Assembly: GCF_964340395.1 (NCBI RefSeq) | Contig: NC_135566.1 | Span: 2,117,501 to 2,181,500 of the forward strand | Reading direction: 5' to 3' | Origin: Glandiceps talaboti | Taxonomy: Eukaryota > Hemichordata > Enteropneusta > Spengelidae | DNA length: 64,000 nt | Shown here: piece by piece, positions 15,101-25,162 of the stretch | Layout: every line of letters begins with the position of its first letter | Position numbering within the stretch: the stretch's first letter is position 1 | Notes under the pieces: generated by a model | What the model saw: only the letters and a program-made list of their open reading frames with translations | The model's database searches: none | Told to the model about the DNA's origin: nothing | Program-made: the position numbers and the translations under genes

Positions 15101-18100
15101 CGACCTGTATCCGTGCTATGATTTCTCAAGAATTTTTCCATTATGTGGCCACGTATGTGTACTTTGTACATGTATATGATTGTGCCACATAGTTGTGCTT
15201 AAAATCAAAGTTCAAATTTCAGTCGGCTATAAGCAAAGGATTAGTTGTTCAAACATTTCATAGGAGATCATGTACTTGTGCTATATGCATGTGTATGGTC
15301 AATGATGCAACTTAATATATATTTATCAGCTAACCAATTTTGAAGTGTAAAGTTAATATCTTGTGTTGGCATGTCATAAAGGCTCACTTTGAAAACGATT
15401 AACTATTAGGTACTTAAAACAGTTGTTTGACAAAGCTATTAAAAAAGTTGACCCAGAGCAAACGTTAGTCTGTAAAATATAGACATTCATGCCATGTTAT
15501 CAGCCAGCAAGAATATGTATCTTAAGGGGGCGTCACACTGCAAAATATAGTCTGCTCTAAAATCACTAAAAAATGATAGTTCATTATTTAGTCCACTTTC
15601 AGACTAGATTTGTGAAACAATGGACCCGGAGTAATGTTCCAAAGTGACAGCGTCCTCTACCCTAAACATAAGCCTGCAATAATTGTAGCTTTTATTGTGA
15701 GTTTGAGGGGTTTTCTTCTGTTTTTGTGCATTTTTTTCATTCCGTTGTTTAACTGGAAGCAAAGACTACAATTCCTGTAACATTAACGCAAATACGGAAG
15801 CAATTCAGATCTGAATCACATCAGACATTTCCTAACTCTGATATTAATGACGGAGCCTTCAAGACCCAAGAAATGTTCAGAGGTATCCCAATCCCGTCAA
15901 AATTGGCAAAAGTAGAAACGCATGTATGCAGCATTTTGAAACACTGACATCTCGCTCACGTTTTCAGCATGATCTCGTCTATTTGAGTTTGCCCAGCAGT
16001 AGCGTTTGCTTCCAGTTAACCCTCAAAATCACAACAAATGCTACAATTATTGCATCTACCCCAAATATAAACCGAAATGGCTGACCATGACAACAACATA
16101 CTGATCGTACTATTTATGTTGATGATGCGTTTTTTACATACACATTAGTAGAGTAAGATTGTTCCATCAGACTCGGAGGTATTTCAACAGATTAAGACGT
16201 ATTCAAGAGATATTTGATGAAGAAACAGACAGAGATCGAGATGAAAATGCTAAAAAATATTTCTGTTGTCATTGGTGGCCAGTGCACCTTTGACAGTGAC
16301 TTTACATCGGATGATAGAAATCAGGCATTTTGTCTCCTTGTTTTAATCTAATCTAATCTAATCTAATCTAATGTTTTCATATAGCACATTCCATAAAACT
16401 ATCACAGTGCACTTTGCAAAGCACAGAAACATGAGTATATAGTACATAGTAACACAGCTGCGACCCGCCATTACCACAACTGAGAGTGACAAATGCTTAC
16501 TGCAGGGCGGTCACCAGCGAGGGCGTGATTTAGGACCTAGTCTGCTCTAAATGCCTTCACATTGACAAATATGGTCCGGACTATTAGAAGTCAGACTTAG
16601 ACCACCCTAACGCTTTCACACTGTATTTTTAGGTCAGACTAAAACTTAGAGTGGCCCAGGAATGGACTATATTTTGCAGTGTGAAGCCCTCTACATAATC
16701 TAAGCAAAAGTATAATCCTGTGTAATCCTTATGTCTCTACTGATAAGATAACAGTAATGTGAGAACCCTAGCCTTTAAATCTGTATTTATTACTATTTGT
16801 ATGGAAAATATCCTGTCAGTCAATACGAAGTTTGACTGTTATTGTACAATAGAACAGCATGGATTCCTGGTTTTTATTCATAAACACACAACCAGTGAGA
16901 ATGGGTGATATAAATGTAGTTCTACACACCCTAATAAACACATAACCAGTGAGAATGGGTGATATAAATGTTGTTCGACACACCCTAATAAACACATAAC
17001 CAGTCAGAATGGGTGATATAAATGTAGTTCTACACACCCTAATAAACACATAACCAGTCAGAATGGGTGATATAAATGTAGGAGATTACAATATTGTATA
17101 TTCAGTAATAGTGTGTTAACTTCTTCTTTTCAGTGACTTGCAAATGTGGTTGATATTTTCATTGCTGTGAAAACCTATCACACAATTTTGACCGCAGTTT
17201 CTCTCTCTGTCTATTTTTATGAAAGCTCTTGAAAAGGAAAGAAAAGGAATATGAACATGAAATGGATCGACTAGCTCGTCAGAAGATTGCTTACCAACAA
17301 AAACTTGCACCAATGAAACTGGAATTCAGTGAGCATTTTGATAGAAGTATAGTAATGCCTTGGAGTACAAGACACCGAGAACTTGAAATCGATGAAGACC
17401 AAGTATCTACATCAACTGCATCAGGTAAGCCATTGGACAATAACTGTCACATGATAATTTCTATTGTGCTGCTGTTGGAAAAAGCCATCATATGATAATT
17501 TCTACTGTCCTGCCATTGGTCAATAACTGTCATATGATAATTTCTACTGTCCTGCTGTTAGTCAATAACTGTCATATGATAATTTCTACTGTCCTGCTAT
17601 TGATCAATAACTGTCATATGATAATTTCTACTATCCTGCCATTGGTCAATAACTGTCATATGATAATTTCTACTGTCCTGCTATTGGTCAATAACTGTCA
17701 TGATAATTTCTACTGTCCTACTATTGGTAAATAGCTATCATATGATAATTTCTACTTCCTGCTGTTGGAAAATAGCTGTCACATGATCATTTATCTGCTA
17801 TTGAATAATGGACATCATGTTAGTGATACACTAACATTGGACATGTGGACATGCTATTGGATAGTAGCTGCAAAGTTTTTGCTGGAAAGATAATTTACAC
17901 ATCAGTGACATGTTGGCCTCAGCAATTCTCAGTTTGTTTTAACTTTAACAATTATATTAAATCTTTGGAAAATTGAAAAATTTCTTTCAGACTGAGGATT
18001 TTTATTTTTGGATATTGATAGTTGAAATTTGACATACAAAGTTAATGAAGTATAGTACTTGCTTTAGAAATGTGCCCATATTGTTGTCAGGGTTTCAGTA

Positions 18101-20249
18101 AGCCTCAAGCATCATCAGCTTTATACCAGTTTTACTGTATTTTAGGTCCAAAAGTTCTGTGTCAAAAACCATAGAGGCAAAACTGTTTATAATGTACCTT
18201 ATAATGCTAGTTTGTTGTCATGTAACTAATTATGTGTATCATTTATACATTTTTTCAGAGGATGAAGACGAACCAATTGCAGTCACCAAACAGCCACATC
18301 CACTGGTATCAAAAATGCCATCAAGTTTCCCTCCATCTTTATCACATGGTCGCGTGGAAAAACCAACAGTCACAGGCCCAAGTAAATCAATGTCCCCAAG
18401 ACCAGTCAACATTCCAGTTTCAGTGAGGCTACCACCGAAGAAGATGGTGTCGACTGCTCAGAAAATGCCCATCATTGGTCCTACAGCTAATTCCCCAATA
18501 AACACCAAAAGTTCTATTGTGTCGCAGCCAACAATGAAGAGCCACACAAGTGCCACTCCAGTACATGTGAAACCACCAATTATTAACCAACCAATGGTGA
18601 CAATGGGTACCACACAAAATGCAATCCCACCAGTTACACATCCACTTCTTTCTCATGCACCAATCATCCAGTCCACACAGTCTTTTCAACAGTTATTGTC
18701 GGGTCAGAGCTCTCTCAATCTGGGTCAAATATCTGTTCCTCCAACAATGATCACCCAAGCTTCAAATATTCCACAAACTTTGATACCGCAAGCACGTCCA
18801 ACTATAGTACCAATCGTCAACCCAACGGTTGGCAAGTCAATACAGCAGCCTGTGTACGGCATGCCTCTTCCATCATCGGTTTTGACACCGTCTGCAATAG
18901 CACCAACAATGCTTACATCTGCTGTTGTCCATCCATCATGTGCAAACCATAGTGTCAACCAGTCATTGATCAATCAACCAGGTGTCAGCCAATCATTGAT
19001 CAGTCAATCAGTTGTCAGCCAATCATTGATCAGTCAATCAGGTGTCAGCCAATCATTGATCAGTCAATCAGGTGTCAGCCAATCATTGATCAATCAACCA
19101 GGTGTTGCCCAGTCATTAATTGGCCAAGCAGGTGTCACACAGCCTATGATCAGTCAACCAGGTGTCACACAATCATTACTCAGTCAACCAGGTGTCACAC
19201 AGTCATTGCTAAGTCAACCAGGTATCACACCACAGCCTTTGATCAGCCAACCAGGTGTCACACAATCATTACTCAGTCAACCAGGTGTCACCCAGTCATT
19301 GCTAAGTCAACCAGGTGTCACCCAGTCCTTGATAAGCCAACCAGGTATCAAATACACTTCTAGTCAGTCTGGTCACAATGTGAACATTCCGGGTACTAAA
19401 CAACCAGATATCAAACACACATCTAGTCAGTTACCCACAAGTCAAGCAGTTGTCACAAAGAGTTCTGACCAATCAGGCATCAGTAAAGCAGTCCTGCATA
19501 CTTCAAACCAGTCAGCTGTAAGTCAACCAACACCCAATCATGGTGTTAACCAAATAGGTATTAGTCAACCAGGTGTTAAGTATGTGGGTAGTCAATTGAC
19601 AACTAATCAACCAGCAGTTAGTTACAGTTTTGGCCAGATGGCTTATAGTCAACCAGATATGAAACATGCTGCAAACTTGTTAGCTATTAGTCAACCAGTG
19701 GTAAATCATAGCATGGTTAGTCATGTAAGTTCTCCAAATATCAACCAAGCTAGTTTAGGTCATATGGTAAGCCAGTCACCCAATGGGCAACCGAGTGGCC
19801 ATTTCCCAACCCAACAGTCAACTACCGGTCATCCTGTAGCTATCCATACTCCTGGCCAATTACTTGCCAGTCAACCACCAATCAGCCATAGTTCAAGCCA
19901 GCCATCTGCCAGTCAACCTGGTGTGGCCACTGTTAGCCAATCATTAGCCAGTCAAGCAGCTATTAGTCGCAATTTAAGCCAATCACCTGTTACTATGCCT
20001 TCCATGCATCGAACTGTTGACCAGTCGTCCATTAGTGAGTCGGTTGTCAATCAAGGAGTCAGCAAATCGCCTACTCAGATATCCATCAATCATGGTGTCA
20101 GCAAATCATCTGGCAGTGAGACGACAGTTAAGCATAGTGTTAGCCAATCAGCTATGAATGAGTCTGTTGTCAATCAAAATAATTCTGTCAAAACAGTTCC
20201 TGTGACAATATCAAATGATTCATTAAAATCCATCACAGTGGGCCATTGA
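196..20249 (+). CDS. MNT: MNT-like bHLH-leucine zipper transcription repressor (six coding exons)
   Basis: Spliced CDS, exons 196-265, 567-744, 989-1030, 1203-1314, 17226-17424, 18259-20249. All junctions are GT-AG and in phase, giving about 863 residues. MNT proteins dimerise with MAX, bind E-boxes, recruit SIN3 and antagonise MYC in the nucleus. Seen here: an N-terminal SIN3-interaction helix (MSIDTLLEAAQFLEW), an acidic run (DDDDDI) near residue 70, a basic region HNKLEKNRR with the H-E-R contact residues, a helix-loop-helix to residue 134, then a zipper starting KRKEKEYEHEMDRLAR and ending EDQVSTSTASG, which follows vertebrate MNT almost linearly. The tail from residue 200 is S/Q/N/P-rich and much longer than in the human protein (about 580 residues in total). 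The start ATG is fixed by the SIN3-interaction motif, which is N-terminal in this family. Family identity is strong; the exact 5' UTR is unknown. Confidence 0.93.
989..1314 (+). other. MNT: MNT DNA-binding region: basic and helix-loop-helix exons
   Basis: Two small coding exons (989-1030 and 1203-1314) separated by a 172-bp intron encode the basic region and both helices. The basic region reads HNKLEKNRRAHLKECF. The loop contains NMEDKKTSN and helix 2 ends in SSLRFIQ. The exon break falls inside the arginine pair. The H, E and R residues known to contact CACGTG-type E-boxes are all present, so DNA binding should be intact. Confidence 0.9.
3885..3906 (+). promoter_or_regulatory. Triple direct-repeat-1 nuclear-receptor half-sites
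   Basis: GGGTCA, AGTTCA and AGTTCA follow one another, each separated by a single A, with a further partial half-site after them. DR1 spacing of AGGTCA-like half-sites is the known preference of HNF4 and RXR-type dimers. In vivo binding is inference. The array could also simply be a 7-bp microsatellite. Confidence 0.35.
6600..6770 (+). mobile_element. Possible retroposon 3' tail
   Basis: A GC-richer stretch (CCATGGCCCTCACCAGGGAG near 6642-6661) is followed by a long AT-rich segment ending in AAATAAATAAAAATAAAT. This has the layout of a non-LTR retroposon 3' end. No coding remnant is visible and the family is not identified. Confidence 0.3.
7887..10324. mobile_element. Candidate composite inverted-repeat element, about 2.4 kb
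   Basis: TAGCTCCGCTG at 7887-7897 is the exact reverse complement of CAGCGGAGCTA at 10314-10324. Both are flanked on the same side by homopolymer T/A tracts. The enclosed DNA is locally GC-richer than its surroundings, contains no transposase ORF and holds a second inverted-repeat element at 9305-9843. Eleven matched bases over 2.4 kb are only suggestive, so a chance pairing or two separate insertions in opposite orientation remain possible. Confidence 0.35.
9305..9843. mobile_element. Inverted-repeat (MITE-like) element
   Basis: The left arm starts TGTATTAATCGCC and the right arm ends in its reverse complement near 9830-9843. Inside the arms, GCCATACGTTACAGTGGTAA at 9370-9389 is perfectly inverted in the right arm (stem 9370-9391 with 9753-9774). 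The arms are about 90-110 bp and imperfect, and the centre of about 360 bp is unpaired and non-coding. No transposase is present, so it would be a non-autonomous element. Confidence 0.7.
10927..10957. promoter_or_regulatory. Inverted pair of extended nuclear-receptor half-sites
   Basis: TTTGACCTTGA is followed after about 8 bases by TTCAAGGTCAAA, an 11-bp inverted repeat. Each arm contains TCAAGGTCA, the extended half-site recognised by ERR/SF-1-type orphan receptors. It may equally form a DNA hairpin. Function is inferred from motif identity only. Confidence 0.3.
12262..12535 (+). mobile_element. tRNA-derived SINE (full-length looking)
   Basis: The head contains an A-box-like TGGCCGAGTGGTT and a B-box GGTTCGAACCC, arranged as in a tRNA-Leu/Ser-like gene, followed by an unrelated body. 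The body includes CCCGGGTACTCCGGTTTCCT and the copy ends in an A/T-rich simple tail (AAATAAATAAATAAAG). This is the standard layout of a pol III SINE. A degraded relative lies at 48626-48850. The body resembles conserved SINE core domains known from marine invertebrates, but the family name is not assigned. Confidence 0.75.
13108..13420 (+). mobile_element. Inverted-repeat transposon family, copy A
   Basis: The left end reads GGTTCTGATTACCCGACC and the right end is GTTAATGGAACCACAC, approximately its reverse complement. The interior aligns along its length with the reverse complement of 29105-29430: shared blocks include GAAACTGACATCAACT, GTTCTTCCAATCT, and an AATCTACCTAC block before the right end. 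No intact ORF. It is a non-autonomous DNA element by structure. Confidence 0.8.
13421..15525 (+). other. Intronic DNA, nothing recognised
   Basis: AT-rich MNT intron DNA between two inverted-repeat elements. I saw no conserved ORF, RNA gene, repeat array or element ends. Short ORFs here lack coding character. Confidence 0.5.
15673..16056. mobile_element. Nested inverted-repeat element, longer relative of the copy at 25766
   Basis: CTGCAATAATTGTAGC opens the element and GCTACAATTATTGCA closes it near 16040-16054. The arms extend inward about 40 bp (TTGTGAGTTTGAGG against its approximate complement). The left half (GTTTTTGTGCATTTTTTTCA, then TTCCGTTGTTTAACTGG) is alignable with 25768-25850, which identifies one family in two sizes. 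Confidence 0.65.
16343..16372 (+). repeat. (TAATC)n microsatellite
   Basis: About six tandem TAATC-type pentamers inside the 15.5-16.7 kb transposon. Confidence 0.9.
16880..17080 (+). repeat. 54-bp minisatellite in MNT intron 4
   Basis: Nearly four copies of a 54-bp unit containing AATAAACACATAACCAGT and GGGTGATATAAATGTAG. Unit starts are at about 16933, 16987 and 17041. Because 54 is a multiple of three, the minus strand stays open and yields a repetitive hypothetical peptide, which I regard as a by-product. Confidence 0.9.
17226..17424 (+). other. MNT: MNT leucine-zipper exon
   Basis: The exon starts after an AAAG acceptor with CTCTTGAAAAGG and ends TCAG|GTAAGC. It encodes the zipper helix (LKRKEKEYEHEMDRLARQ) and the following charged linker, ending with DEDQVSTSTASG, in the same order as vertebrate MNT. 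Hydrophobic heptad positions are partly replaced after about 30 residues (MKLEFSEHFDRSIVM), so the C-terminal half of the zipper is divergent. Confidence 0.88.
17431..17790 (+). repeat. 42-bp minisatellite in MNT intron 5
   Basis: About seven or eight copies of a 42-bp unit with core CATATGATAATTTCTACTGT, spaced 42 bp apart (17489, 17531, 17573, 17615, 17657). It begins a few bases after the exon 5 splice donor. Later units lose bases and diverge. Confidence 0.92.
18259..20249 (+). other. MNT: MNT terminal exon with long S/Q/N/P-rich repetitive tail
   Basis: A single 663-codon exon ending in TGA. It opens with an acidic EDEDEPIAV segment. It is then almost free of acidic and aromatic residues and dominated by S, Q, N, P, V, I and T. 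Between about 18955 and 19345 (residues 433-563) it is a tandem array of units like QSLISQPGVT, about 10 residues (30 bp) each. Weaker SQP/NQS/SQS motifs recur to residue 850. Low-complexity Q/S/P tails occur in several transcription factors as activation or repression surfaces; the role here is inference. Confidence 0.9.
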
Positions 20250-20259
20250 CGACAGATTC

Positions 20260-20680
20260 ATGAATATTCAATATATTATAGGTGATATTTATATACATAA
20301 TGCCAGGGAACCTGATTATTTATCAATTATATGAATATTCATTGTAATATTTGTTGCCTCCCAATATTCATGAAGAATACTAAAAATCTTGTGCTGATAA
20401 GAATAAATATATACATACATATGTATATATTTGCCTTGGAATTGTATGGAACCTGAGTATTGATTACTATTACGAATATTATGAATATTCATTGGCAGGG
20501 ATCCTGAATATTGACTACATTATGAATATTCATTGGCGGGGAATCTGAATATTGAAAAGCTCTGTATATTTATTGACAGGGACTCTGAATATTGACTACC
20601 TTTATGAATATTCAATGGCAGGGAAACTGAATATTGATAGCTCAATGAATTTCCATTGGCAGTGAACCTGATTTTAGTAT
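20260..20680 (+). repeat. Diverged tandem repeat with GAATATTC palindromes
   Basis: Repeated phrases such as ATGAATATTCATTGGCAGGG and CTGAATATTGACTAC recur about every 50-60 bp. Each unit carries the palindrome TGAATATTCA or a one-base variant. It sits immediately downstream of the MNT stop codon. Confidence 0.75.
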
Positions 20681-21137
20681 GAAAATAGTATGAATATTAA
20701 GTTGTTTTGGTCATGGATATTAATAGAAATGTGATAAATATATCAAATAAATTCAGATGTGACTAGACTTGTTCAATTTACAAATTCACAGTATTGCTCT
20801 GTAGAAAGAATATTACATGTAGCTGTAATGTTGACAATGAATTTTATACAATGACTTTTATGTTTATATTTGTGTATAGTTTCCAAATTTCATTGTGTTC
20901 TCAGAACTTGTTTTCCTTTAAGTCTGTCAGAACAAAAAAAAAAGAATTACAGATGACAAAAAATGTATAAATGCCGTCGTAGCATAGATGTTAATAATAC
21001 ATGTTCACTATGTTCCTGATCACTTCAAAAGGATTGTTGTGTGTGGGCAGGTGTGCTAATTATGGACAATTTTGGCTGCAACCAATATCGCAGTCTGAAA
21101 GATCCCGCCATTGGTTCGCTTATGTGAGCACTTGCTA

Positions 21138-21163
21138 CACACACACACGCACGCATGCACGCA

Positions 21164-21212
<49 letters not shown>
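21138..21212 (+). repeat. (CA)n microsatellite
   Basis: Long CA dinucleotide run preceded by CACGCACGCATGCACGCACG. Confidence 0.97.
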
Positions 21213-21215
<3 letters not shown>

Positions 21216-21558
21216 AAAGCATGTATTCTGTAGGTGGGAGAAATGTCTGGATCTTTCAGCCAATCAATACCATGGATGTTATTGACATAGAAGTACTTAG
21301 AGAAATGTGTCGGGTATTGACATTGGTATGTCAAGAAATACAACTCTTAACAACAATTTCAGTGTTTTTCCTGCTTGCCACAATTGTTTATAGCATTCTT
21401 ATCAAGTGTAACTAAAGTATACTGTTACATATACTTTTAATTTGATTATCAACCCAGTAAATGGCGTCTCTCAATGTACGCAATCAACTCAGTACATGGT
21501 GTCTCTCAATGTACTCAATCAGCCCAGTAAATGGTGTCTGTCAATGTAATCAATTACA

Positions 21559-21592
21559 CACACCCCCACCCACCCACCCACCCACCCACCTG
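21559..21592 (+). repeat. (CCCA)n microsatellite
   Basis: Short array of CCCA/CCCAC tetramers in the MNT 3' region. Confidence 0.9.
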
Positions 21593-23149
21593 GCGGCTCG
21601 ATGTAATCAATCTGTACACAATGTTACCAGTATAAAGCACAGAACCACTAGAGGGTACACATAAATGTGATATTAAAGATGCCATAGAAAATCACAGTTA
21701 TGGCACTCTCATTACACTGTAGTTAGTTTGCTATTTGTTAGCTGACATTGTTTACAAATTGATTGGAAAGGCCACATGCTAGTCTTAGAAATTAAACCAG
21801 TTTCGTTTTTCACTTTGTATGGATGATATAAATGATTGTGACAAGCAGGAAAAAATGCTTTAGTTGCGTATAAGAGCTTGTATAGAATGATATCATTGAC
21901 TTAACCATGAAATACATTGACAAATAGTTACACAATGATCTGTAAAACTAAAAAATTATTAAAAATGACCATTTAATATCAACTAGTGTATTCAGTATTA
22001 AAACTTTATAGGACACTGTAATGTAATTTTGTGTAAGACTTGCTGATGCTTAGATTGCTGAAGACTCTACGCTTAACAGTTTGAACGTTTTGGCTGTTGT
22101 TGGTCAAGATGTGAATGTTACACAGTGTTCAAAATTGTTCACCTCATTAGTTCTATTGCATTGATAGTTGTTCATTTGATGGAGGCGCTATTGTAAAATT
22201 TACAAATGAAAAATAATTTTCCCAAACACAACAAGTAGATGGAGTTTAATCATAAAGTGTATAATGTCTTGATGCTCACCATAGCCATATGAGTTCCTTA
22301 AAATAATGTACGTTATTGTAATATTTCTGTAAATGCCCTAAAATGTGTCCATGATAGTTTTTTTGTGCTCTTAAATCAAAATCTTTATGTCATCTCTGTA
22401 TATGTAACAAAATACAGCATGTAACATTGTTGTAAAAGGTTTTCATTTCTTTTCAGTTTCACTAGTTTAATTCCAATACTTAGCTACATTGTTACTGTAA
22501 ATATCTTCACTTGTTTGTTTACTTGTTAATTGTTTACTTGTATCACTATTGTACATGCCTTGAAATGGTGCTCAAGTATTTTTATATCAAATTCTAAAAA
22601 AAAATCTAGAAAAGAAAAAAGATAGAATATTTACTGATATTGTTGTCAGATTGAACACTTATTGTGCAGAGATTTGTATTAATATTGGAAGACATCATAT
22701 CTGTACCTTCTTTTCTCTTACCTAGTAAAAATATGATACACATATCGCTTAGCAACATTGTTGACGACATCCTTATCCATTATGCCAAGATTCCTCAAAA
22801 CACCGTTTTCAGGGCATGGCTTTTGCACAGATTTTATTGTTGAATTTTAGTTAGGACAGGGGCTTGTCTAGTTGTATGATGCAAATACAAGATACCCTAT
22901 ATTGAATCAATGTGTAAGAACCAACTTGGATGAACCATGCAGGTGCCACATACAACCAGTTTGGAGAAATCTGTCACGATGTTGCTAAGAAGATACTAAA
23001 TACACAGATTAAAATGTCAAAAGTATATATTAATGTTACCTGTTGTGCAATATGAAACACTGTCATTAGCTACCATGCTATCTTACTACTCTCTCCAGCC
23101 CTGGTAACTGACTGATGACAACCACCTATACCATATATTTACTTTGGAC

Positions 23150-23155
23150 AATAAA
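23150..23155 (+). terminator. Candidate poly(A) signal AATAAA
   Basis: AATAAA in the context GGACAATAAAATTCTG, 2.9 kb after the MNT stop codon. Possible proximal polyadenylation site. Confidence 0.35.
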
Positions 23156-23520
23156 ATTCTGAACAAAAAAAAATTAGTCATGTTACTGTGATGATAGTGA
23201 TATTTTCATTATATTTTAAGATGTAGCTGGAATATAAATTTAAAAAAAAAATATTTGTAAAGTTGTCATTGAAAATTTAGAGTGGTTTTGTGATTTCTTG
23301 TGTATAAGTTTCAATTGAAAAAGTGAAAAAATTCTATGTAAAGTTTTGTTCGAAAGTTTTCTCTCTGATATGTTAATCTCTTAGAGTATGCACAACTAGA
23401 TGGTAAATGTGGTTAATTTGTGAACAAGAGGCTTGCCCATGGAGACATGTGTTACAATGACTCGTTAAACCACATTTTGTATTTTGTCTGAGCAATCCAA
23501 ATGCACCAAGAAAGTATTGT

Positions 23521-23660
23521 TCAGTGTCCAATAGATGATCAGTTTATATCTTGCTATCTTTCTGTTGTCCAATAGATGATCAGTTTATATCTTGCTGTCT
23601 TTCTGTTGTCCAATAGATGATCAGTTTATATCTTGCTATCTTTCTGTTGTCCAAAGATGG
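23521..23660 (+). repeat. 42-bp minisatellite
   Basis: Three and a half copies of a 42-bp unit with AATAGATGATCAGTTTATAT followed by CTTGCTATCTTTCTG. Unit starts are at about 23525, 23567 and 23609. Confidence 0.92.
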
Positions 23661-23940
23661 ACACTTTATATAGTGGTATTATAGTGTCGTACAACCATCA
23701 GAGAATAGTGTGCTGTAATAGCCTCACTTATGTAAGCAAAATTATGTTTTTAGCATAAAGTGCAAGTGATGCTAAAGGGATGATGCAATGTATGTCTGTG
23801 TATGACAGTGAGTCATAACACCCATTATCATTTTCTTCTTTAAAACCAGTGTTCTAATAGGCTTTAGTACCATACACTTTGTATAGCTTTCTTTGCCAAG
23901 TTTTAGTCTTATAGTGTATTTACAATTACAGTAAAACTCA

Positions 23941-24120
23941 ATGTGTATCACTGTGTCAACCAAGTCACAATGTGTATCACTGTGTGTCAACCAAGTCACA
24001 ATGTGTATCACTGTGTGTCAACCAAGTCACAATGTGTATCACTGTGTGTCAACCAAGTCACAATGTGTATCACTGTGTCAACCAAGTCACAATGTATATC
24101 ACTGTGTGTCAACTAAGTCT
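23941..24120 (+). repeat. 29/31-bp minisatellite
   Basis: Six copies of AATGTGTATCACTGTGTGTC plus CAACCAAGTCAC. Units are 29 or 31 bp depending on loss of one GT. A similar but looser repeat (ACTGACTGATTCAATGTTTC type) follows at about 24240-24345. Confidence 0.92.
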
Positions 24121-24845
24121 AAACCAAGCATTTTTATCATAAATATTTCCTTCCTAAATATATTGTATATCTATAAACAGTATTGAAACTTCAAAAGATA
24201 CAGTGAAGCAAATAATTACTTTACCAATATTCTCAATGTTTCTCTCCAGCTGACAGACTCAGTGTTTCTGTCCAACTGACTGATTCAATGTTTCTGTTCA
24301 GCTGACTGACTCATTCAATGTTTCTGTCCATCTGACTGATTCCAAAGAACGTTAGTTTTACTATTGATACTAGTATTTGGATTGTACCAGATGGAATCCT
24401 TTTATTTCTGAAATTAACATTCAAAGTATAGTCTCCTTGCATATATATGCAGGCTTTGTTTTACATGAACTTAAAATCAACATAGGAGACCATAAGTGTT
24501 CCACGTAAAAACAAAAATATTGTTCTAAGGTGAAAGTCAAGTGCATGTTCTCTTTAGATTTGTACACTGTATTAGTGCCAGGAATATTTTGATTAAACAC
24601 CAGAGTCTCTCCGAGTAGAATAGTGAGTTCTGTAGTGCTTTGTAATAACATATAGGTTTGCTTATCTTTTTGTTATGTAAATGCATCATCATACTACAAG
24701 CATTTTGAGATATAGAACTGATGTACTCAAAGATTTGTTTTTCAAGTTTTGAAATCTCACATTTTCAGGTCACATATATCACTTGTGTTGCCTACTTTGT
24801 ACTTTAGATTGATGTACTTTGCTTCAGTTAGAAAAAATCAATGCA

Positions 24846-24858
24846 GGGTCAAAGGGCA
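24846..24858 (+). promoter_or_regulatory. DR1 nuclear-receptor-like site
   Basis: GGGTCAAAGGGCA is two AGGTCA-type half-sites separated by one A. It matches the DR1 consensus used by HNF4/RXR-class receptors. Motif only. Confidence 0.3.
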
Positions 24859-24975
24859 AATATAAGGGTCAAATTTTCCTTCACAGATGAGGCTGATATT
24901 GCAGTTTTGGGACTAAAGTGTTGGGGTTTTTTGCAGTGAAGTCTTTGAAACATGTTGACTGACATGAGGGAATTG

Positions 24976-25017
24976 TGGGAGGGGGAAGTGTGGGAGGGGG
25001 AAGTGTGGGAGGGGGAA
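24976..25017 (+). repeat. G-rich triple repeat with G-quadruplex potential
   Basis: Three tandem copies of a 16-bp unit of the form GTGGGAGGGGGAA. This gives six G-tracts of three or more separated by short loops, which satisfies the usual quadruplex pattern. If the MNT transcript reaches 25163 the RNA would carry it about 150 nt upstream of the poly(A) signal. Confidence 0.6.
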
Positions 25018-25162
25018 TTGTAGTTATGTAGAATTATGCGCTAGAATCTGTATATATGTATATGACTGTTGATTAATTGATTGGCTGTGATAGAGAATGG
25101 GTCTTTGGAAGCAGCCATTTTGAAATGTATCAAGTTCATGTGTAAATGCATTGAAAGAAAAC

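Larger units (their letters stand above)
15526..16691. mobile_element. Non-autonomous DNA transposon with about 27-bp terminal inverted repeats
   Basis: The left end GGGGGCGTCACACTGCAAAA continues into TATAGTC. The right end, read on the minus strand, is GAGGGCTTCACACTGCAAAA followed by TATAGTC. The two match with few differences over about 27 bp. The 1.17-kb interior has no transposase ORF but carries a second inverted-repeat insertion (15673-16056) and a TAATC pentamer array at 16343-16372. No clear target-site duplication could be read. Confidence 0.75.
1315..17225 (+). other. MNT intron 4 (about 15.9 kb), rich in mobile-element remnants
   Basis: The donor GTATGT at 1315 and the acceptor ending GAAAG at 17225 join the helix-loop-helix exon to the zipper exon in phase 0. 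No conserved coding exon was recognised between them. Contents by region: 1.3-6.5 kb is AT-rich DNA with homopolymer G or C runs and no recognisable element; 6.6-6.77 kb has a retroposon-like tail; 7.9-10.3 kb is a candidate composite inverted-repeat element; 10.4-12.2 kb shows nothing recognisable apart from a hairpin of receptor half-sites; 12.26-12.53 kb is a tRNA-derived SINE; 13.1-13.4 kb and 15.5-16.7 kb are inverted-repeat elements; 16.9-17.1 kb is a 54-bp minisatellite. An internal promoter or ncRNA cannot be excluded. Confidence 0.75.

Noticed and set aside
16816-17049. 77-codon minus-strand ORF with repeated FIRVCRTTFISPILTGY
   Set aside because: Produced by the 54-bp minisatellite, whose period is a multiple of three; no start context or partner exons.
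18429-18973. Minus-strand ORFs of 82-86 codons inside the MNT terminal exon
   Set aside because: Shadows of the strongly supported plus-strand MNT frame.
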